Of a stretch of 23,277 nucleotides of DNA, positions 15,989 through 23,277 are shown piece after piece. Below the pieces are notes generated by a model, which searched no databases, was not told the DNA's origin, and worked only from the letters and a program-made list of their open reading frames with translations. Made by a program: the position numbers and the translations under genes. The stretch comes from Chara braunii (Eukaryota > Streptophyta > Charophyceae > Charales > Characeae). The stretch covers positions 1,171,977 through 1,195,253 of the forward strand of contig BFEA01000091.1 in NCBI GenBank assembly GCA_003427395.1. The letters run 5' to 3'. Every line of letters begins with the position of its first letter. Position 1 is the stretch's first letter.

Positions 15989-17956
15989 ATGGAGCCAGAC
16001 ACGATGGGGCCACAACCGACCACGGGCGAAGCAGGAGAGGAGTACAAGACATCGCCCGACCGAGCACTGAGGGATCTGAAGGAACGAATTAGGCAGGGAG
16101 CACTGCTGAGATGGGCTGACCAAACCAATGACGCAGAACCCTACGTAACGGGTGAGCCGGTCATGACAGAGCCGCAGGAGACTTTGAAGACTGGGACTTC
16201 AAGCGCTCGACGAGAAGCGACGACACGACGCTCCCCCGAGTATGAACAGAGAGAAACCAGAGCGGATAGACGCAGGGACGACTGGAGAGAGAGTCCACGA
16301 GATTCCTATTGGAGGGACAGGGACAGGGATAAAGCATCGCTCCAGTGTGTCTTCGACTCCCAGACGGGGGAGTCACATCCGCTCCCTTACGAAAGCAAAG
16401 ATCGCTATATTATTACGCACAAGGTCTCTGAGCCTTCTACTTTCAAGGGTTATGGTATCACAGAATATCTGGAGAAGTGGGAGCTTCATACTAGCCGGAG
16501 TCAGTGGTCGGAGGAAGAGATTATAGAGAACTTCCTATTTAATGTAGATCCAGGTCTCGGCAAGGAAGTTAAGGAAGCCTGACTGAAGGATGGGCAATGG
16601 ACTACGTATAAGAAGAACCTCATTAAGCTTTACAAATTAGAAGATAACAAGTACTCCATCAAGGACCTTGAGACTATGACTCAAGATGAGGACGAGAGTG
16701 TACGGGCATTCGGGAAGCGTTTCTAGAAGATCTCTGACGTGCTGATGAAGAAGGGAAAAATCTCAGAAGTCGAGCGTTGCACTATCTTCATTGGACACCT
16801 GTCCAAAGGTAGACAAAAGAGTATACTTAGAGATCTCCCGCGCGACAAACTTGATTTCCCTAAAGTCCTAAAGCTCGCGATAAAGGCATAGGCAGACGAC
16901 TACAAGGACTTGGTATGGAGGGGAATGAGGAGACGTGACTTCTCTCTTTATAAGGAGTATGTCACTGATAGGTGTCCTGATTTCAAGGACTATCCCAGGT
17001 CGAAAAAGAATGGAGCGGTGGCCGAGTAAGTGAAGGAGATAAGGGACATGGTAAAGGGATTGACAAGACAGGTTACAGAGATTGTGACTAGCACAGGAGC
17101 CACGACTTACCGGGACAAACCCGAAGGGCCCTATTCACTTCGCTGGGACCGTAGGAACACCGATTCCTGGAGGAGTGTCGAGGATAGAAATCCTCGAACG
17201 CTAACTGATTATCGTGCGAGGGAGTGGGAGAGAGATGATGAGCCATGGCGACGTAGGGATAATGAGATAGACCGGGACCGCAGGGCTCGCGAGATGTATG
17301 GACGAGCTTGGAGACTGGATGATTACTCGCGTAGCCCTCGTTATGAGGTTGATGGGGGTAGAGGCGACTCTCGAGGTCGGTGGGAGTCAGATCAGGGCCG
17401 ACGAGACGGATACAGGAACGACAGATATGAGAGGTTGGACCGAGATGGATACAGGGACGACAGATATAAGAGGTCGGGTCGAGATGGAAACAGGGGTGGC
17501 AGATATGAGAGAGGAGATCAAGACAGAGATGAACGAGATGGCTCGCGCGGACGGTATGACCGCGGGGGATTCGCGAGGACTCAACGTGACGATTCGCAAG
17601 GGTGGTACGGCCGAGGAGATCGACGCGATGAGTCACGCGGGCGATACGACCCTGGAGACCGCCGAAATGATTCGCACGGACGGAATGAGAGAGGGGGATA
17701 TGGCGCGTCATCTGATCTGTATCCGAAGTCCCCTGACCCTAGAGCAGCCAGGGGTTCGATCTCTAAGAGCGCAGACGACAGGTCATCCACTCCCAGGAAC
17801 TCTTGCGTCTACTGTAGAGGAGATGATCATATCAAGAGAGACTGCCCGGATCTCAAGCGAGCAATAGATGAGGGACTTGTCGTGCTTGATGACCGCAAGT
17901 ACGTCAAGTGGGCAGATGATCTGGGAGATATATCAATGTTCCCTTCGATGAAGTAG
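15989..17956 (+). pseudogene. gag: gag: capsid-like region, Arg/Gly/Asp-rich region and zinc knuckle
   Basis: ATG 15989 opens one frame that can be followed to 17956 without an indel but with in-frame stops at 16580 (TGA), 16724 and 16889 (TAG) and 17027 (TAA). The first 120 codons are charged and disordered. At about 16400-17000 follows a capsid-like segment: F-K-G-Y-G-I-T-E-Y-L-E-K-W-E, a helical run, then D-E-D-E-S-V-R-A-F-G-K-R-F. Next comes an R/D/Y/G-rich tract (17220-17710). An intact C-X2-C-X4-H-X4-C zinc knuckle lies at 17804-17845. Gag would form the particle and bind the RNA. Several stops sit where glutamine would fit the flanking sequence. The reading closes at a TAG (17954), after which the same frame continues into the protease part. 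Confidence 0.8.
17402..17518 (+). repeat. Three 39-bp in-frame repeats in gag
   Basis: Units at 17402, 17441 and 17480 each begin CGAGA(C/T)GGA and encode a 13-residue R-D-G-x-R-x-x-R-Y-x-R-x-x motif. Less regular R-G-x-Y/D repeats continue to 17700. They extend the basic, RNA-binding type tract ahead of the zinc knuckle. Confidence 0.75.
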
Positions 17957-19123
17957 AATGTTGAAGCAAGGAGAGTAAGCCCGAGTAAAGGAAAGGAGTC
18001 GATTATGAGCCAGAGCATCAAGATAACTTTTGAAGGAGATATGGCAACCACACCCATAAGGGTGACAGCTACCAAGTCGGCGAGGGGGTCTACATCGAGG
18101 AAGACCGATACGGATTACGTGATGGCAGAGAAGGATGGATAACGAATCGATGGAGAGGAGGTTATTCTTTCACCGCGAAAGCGGGGAGTGAAGAAGTTCT
18201 TGATGAAGAGTTCGCTGGATGATATTGACACGGTCGAGCCACTGAGACGGGCCCTTCGGCAGCCCATGCCGTGCTCTATTCTGGAATATCTGGCAGCATC
18301 CAAGCCGGATCGCGACGAGTTATAGATGATCACGCAGAAGACTCGCATACCTCTATCGGAGGAGGTTCAGGTGACCCCTAAGGCGGATGCTCCTACTGTA
18401 GCAGTATCAGAGGTAACAGCTAGAGCAGATCGCATGGCGACAGTTCTTCTTGATGGGATGGAAGGCGTGCCTCCAGACAAGTTTTACATACCTGGAAGTG
18501 GGACTGTGGAGGCAATCCTAAACGACGGAGCGGTTCTAGATGTTGTGATTGATAACGACAGTGAGGCTGTCATTATAGACGAGGATCTGGCAGAGCAAGT
18601 TGGAATGGGACTCGATAGGTCATACCTATTGGAGATAGAGACGGTTGATGGGAGAAAGCAACAGATCACATGGGTTTGTTATAAGGCAGCCATAGAGATC
18701 CAAGGGGTACGAGTGACCATGCCAGTCTTTGCAGTCAAGAACTGCAACTCTGACCTGCTCTTGGGACGGACGTGGTTGAGCCATGTGCATGCGATGATGA
18801 TAGAGCGATCGGACGAGAGCCAGACACTGTCCATTAAGAAGCTAGATGAGACGCGGGTTATGATTGAGACGGTGGAGCCTCGAGACCCGAGGAACAGAGC
18901 AGCTCTCGCTGTGGGTGAGGGACCCAGTGATCGGATTAAGTCATTACCTATCTCCGGCCTCGCGGTGCGATTTCCCAAGAAGAAGTATGAACCTCTGTTC
19001 TCAGAAGAAGAAGGCCGGATTGTAGAAGTGAAAGATTTAGGGAGTCGGCTAATAGTGGACGGCAACTTGTATTCAAAAGAGGCAGATGAGGAGTCTGGCG
19101 GCGTGGTATCTGTGTCTTTTTGA
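17957..19123 (+). pseudogene. Protease region of the plus-strand Ty3/Gypsy element
   Basis: The gag frame continues through stops at 18140 (TAA) and 18323 (TAG) into a clean 265-codon reading. It holds a helical prodomain (L-D-D-I-D-T-V-E-P-L-R-R-A-L) and then the retropepsin domain. The domain starts F-Y-I-P-G-S-G-T-V-E, with the active-site block V-V-I-D-N-D-S-E-A at 18545-18568 and the L-L-L-G-R-T-W-L strand at about 18760. Retropepsins need D-(S/T/N)-G. Here the glycine is Asp (GAC at 18557-18559), one G-to-A change from glycine, which should abolish activity. The frame ends at a TGA (19121) in a TTTTT run, and coding resumes in the -1 frame. Confidence 0.75.
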
Positions 19124-20269
19124 AGGGCACTGCCCCCTATGGGGGGCTACCCAAGCGACACAAGCGAGTAGCCCAGAAAGTTAAGCGAGCGGCGGTGAGC
19201 CGCGAGCGACCTGCACTGGAAGGGATATCAGAAGAAGAGATCGCAAAGGAAATCAAAGAAAGAAAGAAAAAGGAGCCGCAACACATAAGGGAAGAGAGGA
19301 TAGCATGGATGGACATCGGAGATGGAAATCTGACCCCACAGGAGCGGGAACGTGTGATAGAAATCTTAAAGACGTGCGATAAGGCTATAGCTTTCAGCGA
19401 CGCGGAGCACGGTAGGGTTGACCCTCGTTACGCTAAGCCAGCAAGGATTTACACGATTCCACATGTTGCATGGAATGACGCAGGATGGAAATACGCCAGA
19501 AGGAGAAGGAAGAGGTTATCGTTTTTCTAAAAGAAAAGATGGCTTCTCATGTAGCAGAGCCATCTAACAGCGCTTATGCTAATCGATGGTTCTTCCTACG
19601 AAAACCGAATGGCAAGATCCGGTGGATCCAGGACCTGCAAAAGGTCAATGCGGTGACGATTCGGGACATAGGCTCCGTGCCTCACGCCGACTTACTGGCT
19701 GAAGGCGTCGCGGGCAGGTCGATTTATTCAGTCTGTGATCTTTTCTCGGGCTATGATGAGGTACCGCTTGATCCTAGGAACAGGCACCTCACGGCTATGC
19801 ACACGCCATTGGGACTAATACAGATGATGGTCGTCCCTATGGGTTGGACTAATGGGGTAGCCGTTTTTCAGAGAGCCATGGTAGCCGTCCTCAAGGACTT
19901 TATTCCTGGCAAGGTTGAAGTTTTTTTGGATGACTTCCCTATAAAAGGACCCGTAGAGAAAGATAAGACAAAAGTTGTACCGGGAGTTAGGAGATTCGTC
20001 GAGCAGCACCTAACCAATATTTGCGCAGTACTCGAGCAGTTAGACGATGCAAATTTGACGGTCAGCGGAACAAAGAGCCGATGGGCCATCTCGATATAAA
20101 GATCTTAGGCTTTATCTGCGACCCGAGAGGACGCCGAGCGGATCCTGCAAAGTTAGACAAACTCCTAAACTGGTCGTCACCGTTACATAGTGCTACCGAG
20201 GTCCGACAGTTTCTGGGGGTGGTCGGCTACTGGCGGATTTTCATACGGGGGTATGCAGAGAAGGCTTAG
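19120..20269 (+). pseudogene. Reverse transcriptase (Ty3/Gypsy type), frameshifted
   Basis: Coding resumes at about 19120 with a charged connector, shifts frame near 19495, and again near 20090. The RT palm is otherwise well preserved: N-R-W-F-F-L-R-K-P-N-G-K-I-R and D-L-Q-K-V-N (fingers), catalytic Asp at 19737-19739 in C-D-L-F-S-G-Y (motif A), V-P-M-G-W-T-N-G-V-A-V-F-Q (motif B), and V-F-L-D-D with both Asp codons at 19929-19934 (motif C, F-L-D-D instead of the common Y-V-D-D). The thumb follows after the third frameshift (I-L-G-F-I-C, then E-V-R-Q-F-L-G-V-V-G-Y-W-R). The enzyme would copy element RNA to DNA in cytoplasmic particles. Confidence 0.85.
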
Positions 20270-20950
20270 CCTTTGAGGCTACTCCTTCGGAAGACTGAGA
20301 AATTCTACTGAGATTCTTCTCAGGAACTCGCTATTGAAGAACTTAAAGATGAATTTAAGGAGGGAGGGCGCGTGCTGGGCGTGCCGTTCTTTGATGATGA
20401 GGCCGGGAGACCCTTCATAGTATCCACGGATGCTGGACCTTGTTCAGTTGGTGTGCTGTTGTCTCGGAAGGATGCTGAAGGGAAGGAAAGGCTGTTAAGA
20501 TTTGATAGTAGGACACTTAATACGGCTTAGCGTAACTAGAGTCAATTCAAGAAGGAAGTGTTAGTTGTTCTGCGGTGTCTAGACACGTTCAGACACTATA
20601 TCTACGGACGACGGTTCATCTTGAGAGTAGATCCCACAACGGTTACCTCTGTCCTCCAGAAGGACTTCTGTCTGACGGACCCGACCATCGCACGATGGTT
20701 AATACGGATTTGACTGTATGATTACACAGTTGAGAGAATATCGGGTACTAAAACTGTCGTGGCGGATGGGCTTTCTCGGATCCCTCTTGAGGCCGAGTGC
20801 CCGATAGTAGTTGGAGCCCTGACAATGGCGGAGCCGAGACGCGCCGATCGATTTCTGGTTAACCTTTACGAGGACAAATACCGAACGATCGGGCTACACT
20901 TGTCAGGAGAGGAGAGTCAAGGTTCAGATATTCGGAGACAAGCAGCCCAG
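20270..20950 (+). pseudogene. RNase H domain and connection, with nonsense codons
   Basis: The thumb frame continues without indel. Stops lie at 20267 (TAG, between RT and connection), 20309 (TGA), 20528 and 20537 (TAG) and 20711 (TGA). RNase H residues are visible: S-T-D-A-G-P (first Asp), the F-K-K-E-V-L-V-V-L helix with the catalytic Glu, and F-I-L-R-V-D-P (third Asp). The region ends with the common Gypsy sequence V-A-D-G-L-S-R-I. Most stops fall at family positions usually held by Gln, Trp or Arg. This activity would remove the RNA template after copying. Confidence 0.8.
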
Positions 20951-22515
20951 TAATGCCTTAGAGCGGGCCATCTATTCTGAAGACCAGTCGGGTCGGGGAA
21001 GCCCTTACGAGTAGTCTATGATCCTGAAGAGAGACAGACGATAGTTGCGGAGCTTCAAGACGGGGTAGTCAGATGACATAGAGGAGTCAAAGGAACCTAC
21101 GAAGAGGTACGCAGACTGTATTGGTGGGAGGGACAGTATAAGGACGTCGAGAGATACTGTATAACCTGCGAGGAGTGCCAGAAGAGAACTCTTGTGAAAT
21201 ACAAAGAGCCACTTCATCCATCCTATCCGACCAGGCCAGGAGAGAAGGTACATATCGATCTGGTGAAGATGCCGAAAGGAGTAGGCAATCTGAACTATGT
21301 TGTGAACATACGAGACAACTTCACTGGATTCGTGGATGGTAGACCTATCAGGAGTAAGTCGGCAAGGGAAGTGAAGAACTTCGTCCTATAGTACTTATCT
21401 AGGTATGGATGTGTCAACAAGATAGTGATGGATAGAGGGGCGAATTTCTAGTTGACGAGGTGCAGAGTGTGTTCAAGAGAGTCGGGGCGAGAGTTTCGAT
21501 AGCCACCGCCTACCACCCACAGTCGAACTCTCCAGTAGAGAGGGGATACCAGACTCTGATAGCGTCACTATCCAAGTGGTGCAAAGGTAAGGACAGCGAT
21601 TGGCCACAATATTTTCGATACGCAATGTGGGCGGACAACGTCACGGTCCGGGCTAGCACTGGATACCCACCATACACCTTGTGGTTCAGGCGGCATTGTC
21701 CTCTCCCCATAGAGTTTCATGTCGACAGCTGGACAACCGTCGACTGGGCGGAAAGGATGTCCAAAGAGGAACTCATAGCTGCCCGAACAAGACAGATAGC
21801 CAACGGTTTGGAAGACAACCTTATGACAACAGCAGATCGTCTGGCAGTGGAGAGGGACAAAGGTAAAGAGAGATGGGATAAGGGCGTGCGGATGAGGAAA
21901 GAGAGGGTCGGCGTAGGAGATATAGTCCTTCTCTACGACGTAGTACTGGAAAGGACCAAGACCGGAAAACTCGCCAACAGATGGATGGGACCTTACAGAG
22001 TGGTTGAGGCACTCGACTGGGGTGCCTACATGATAGCAGCATTAGACGAATCCAAGTGGAAGGACCCAGTGGCGGGTGCTAGGTTAAAGTTGTTTAGACC
22101 CAGGCCTGCACCCACCTTATCGCTGAAAGGCCCGAAAGGGAAAGGGAAGGCCAAGATGGAGGATGGAGCCCCCTCGAGACGATTCGAGGCAGGGGAAAGT
22201 TCCAAGAAGAGGAAAAGAGTGGAGAGAAGGAAGGTCAAAGGGTTGGCATTAGGAAGAGACAAGAAATGGTTATTCGTGCTCAAGAGGGTCAGACGGAGAG
22301 TTCGCATAAGACAAACTGGTGGGTCGGCACCTTTCTCGGGCCAACGCCAGAAGAAAAAGAGAATCCGACCAAGGTCAAAATCCCGAAGGAAAAGGAAAGT
22401 CAAGAAACATCTTCTAAGCCCCCGAACTCATAACAAACTGAAACATAAGACAATTAAACGCCGACGTGGGCGTCCTTTATGGGCAATCACCCTGAAGCTC
22501 GTCCGCTTCGTTTGA
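20951..22515 (+). pseudogene. Integrase with GPY/F module and basic AT-hook tail
   Basis: The frame continues through stops at 20951 (TAA), 20978 and 21074 (TGA) and 21389 (TAG) to a frameshift at about 21450, then is clean to 22515. The zinc-binding region keeps H-R-G and C-x-x-C-E-E-C, but the first His position appears as Gln. The core carries H-I-D-L, V-M-D-R-G and P-Q-S-N-S-P-V-E-R-G, that is the D,D-35-E triad. A W-M-G-P-Y-R-V motif near 21985 is the GPY/F module of Ty3-type integrases. The last 130 residues are very basic, with K-K-R-K-R and K-R-R-R-G-R-P-L (22456-22479), an AT-hook core. No chromodomain is seen. The protein would insert element DNA into the genome. Confidence 0.85.
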
Positions 22516-22565
22516 CGTAAGCGGTCAGGGCTCGACGGGGGCGTCGAGAAGAGTTTCGGGCTAAC
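22516..22565 (+). other. Spacer between integrase and right LTR; weak polypurine tract
   Basis: Fifty bases separate the integrase stop from the TGTCAGG start of the right LTR. A Ty3 element needs a polypurine tract here. Only short purine runs (GAGAAGAG near 22546-22553) are visible and they are 12 bases from the LTR, so the tract is either degenerate or atypical. Confidence 0.4.
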
Positions 22566-23277
22566 TGTCAGGCGGCCACAAGGGATGGGCCGCTTGAAAT
22601 CCTCGGCTTTGGGACCTAGGCACAAAAACAAGTCCGAGTTTGGACGGTACTCTGGTTTGACCAGGCAGCAAAAATTAGGGGAACTCAGGGCACCCCTGAT
22701 TTTGGGCGCACTGGACCTTACGAGTAACGCTCAAAGATGATGATATGGGTAGCCGCTCCCGACATAGCTAGGGACCGTTATTTCAGCCCGTTACGAGGCT
22801 AGGCCTCGAATGGCCGACTGCGGGGAGGCATCGCGGGAACTGTTCCCAACGCAATGCCTTTGCGGGGTATGACCGGAGCTGGAATGACAACCCAAATTTT
22901 TGTCAACTTTGGTACTTAAATTAAAAATGGGAGAAAAGATTAAGAATAGTAGGAGATAAGAGAAAAACGAAATATTCCTTAATTTCTGTTTTTTTTGCGG
23001 CCTTTGAATTTTGGGAAAAATATTCTCTTATTTTACTTTTCCAGCGGTGAAATTAAAAACAAAGAAAAAGACTAAAAATGAAAAAGGAAAGAGAAACAAA
23101 GAATTTCAACTATTCAATCAAAACCCCCTCGAAAATTAATTTTTGTGAACTTACGATTATTTCACCAATTCAAACAATAGAGTTAAGAAAAGGGAAAAAT
23201 GATTAAGAATGACCGGACGGACAGGAGCTTATGACTATTCGATGCCTGGCCTGATTTTGTTTGATTACCCACCGCCA
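22566..23277 (+). repeat. Right LTR, cut by the window end
   Basis: Matches 4649-5359 along its whole visible length, with about 40-45 differences by eye, mostly transitions, plus a few single-base indels in A/T runs. Both LTR hairpins are present (22794-22808 and 22826-22859). The TATA-like TATTTTTATA of the left copy is altered here. Confidence 0.9.

Larger units (their letters stand above)
4649..23277 (+). mobile_element. Giant decayed Ty3/Gypsy LTR retrotransposon with an ORF cluster before gag
   Basis: Direct repeats at 4649-5359 and 22566-23277 flank a plus-strand gag-PR-RT-RNaseH-IN block, the domain order of Ty3/Gypsy. The 3' end is cut by the window. Even without it the element exceeds 18.6 kb, several times the usual 5-7 kb. 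The excess is almost all between the left LTR and gag: leader, AT-rich block, and 5 kb of same-strand ORFs of unknown function. Nonsense and frameshift mutations in gag-pol and about 6% LTR divergence by eye indicate an old, inactive copy. The pairing of these two repeats as LTRs of one insertion is an inference. Alternatives are two separate copies or nested insertions in the 5.4-15.9 kb region. Confidence 0.65.

Noticed and set aside
17088-17711. Minus-strand ORF of 207 codons, His/Pro/Arg-rich
   Set aside because: It is antisense to the repetitive R/D/G-rich gag tract and open because of that repeat's composition.
15989-21391. Alternative nuclear genetic code (TAA/TAG read as Gln)
   Set aside because: TGA stops and frameshifts also occur, a protease Gly is mutated, and the intact A2 ORF uses normal CAG/CAA and a normal stop; decay by transitions explains it better.
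21821-22403. Minus-strand ORFs opposite the integrase tail
   Set aside because: They lie antisense to a reading with integrase motifs, and the Leu/Phe/Ser-rich composition mirrors the Lys/Arg-rich plus strand.
1-23277. CRISPR arrays, tRNA or rRNA genes
   Set aside because: I found no regularly spaced short repeats with unique spacers, no cloverleaf-like segment and no conserved rRNA words.

Overview
The window is eukaryotic, repeat-rich DNA. It has no bacterial operon structure. It holds long microsatellites, AT-rich non-coding blocks, scattered N calls (about 6350-6860 and 8345-8475) and two unrelated, decayed Ty3/Gypsy LTR retrotransposons on opposite strands. The style of the retroelement proteins reminds me of elements in plant or charophyte-algal genomes, but this is an impression from memory, not a demonstrated assignment. 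I see no host housekeeping gene, tRNA, rRNA or CRISPR array.

Layout. 1-126: (CT)n/(CA)n microsatellite. 535-3640 (minus strand): fragment of an old Ty3/Gypsy element whose order gag N-terminus, capsid-like domain, zinc knuckle, aspartic protease and start of RT can be followed through several frameshifts. It carries an internal 200-bp tandem duplication. 3880-4520: G-rich minisatellite, A-rich tract, (TTGA)n and a long CA/CG-rich microsatellite. 4649-5359 and 22566-23277: direct repeats of about 711 bp, roughly 94% identical by eye, both starting TGTCAGG. I read these as the LTRs of one very large element on the plus strand; the right one runs off the window.

Between the LTRs the usual gag-PR-RT-RNaseH-IN block fills only about 15989-22515. 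Nearly 10 kb lies between the left LTR and gag. It consists of a leader with N calls and an antisense ORF (6825-7490), an AT-rich block with repeated GC-rich hairpins (8760-10560), a pyrimidine-rich tract like a 3' splice site (10567-10622), and a dense same-strand cluster of unrecognised ORFs (10647-15850).

The most interesting part is that ORF cluster. Three copies of one unknown protein family (here called A) sit in a row: A1 and A3 are broken, and A2 is an intact 376-codon ORF. A2 and A3 are each followed by a short ORF (B1, B2) that may also be related, which suggests duplication of an A-B module. Further ORFs overlap or abut (34-bp overlap, an ATGA stop/start overlap), as in a polycistronic message. 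The arrangement recalls plant Ogre-type elements, which carry an extra ORF before gag, but a multi-copy, multi-ORF version is not something I recognise. The gag-pol block is dead: about 16 nonsense codons, many of them TAG or TAA where glutamine would fit, a few frameshifts, and a protease active-site glycine changed to aspartate. Even so, most RT, RNase H and integrase catalytic residues survive.
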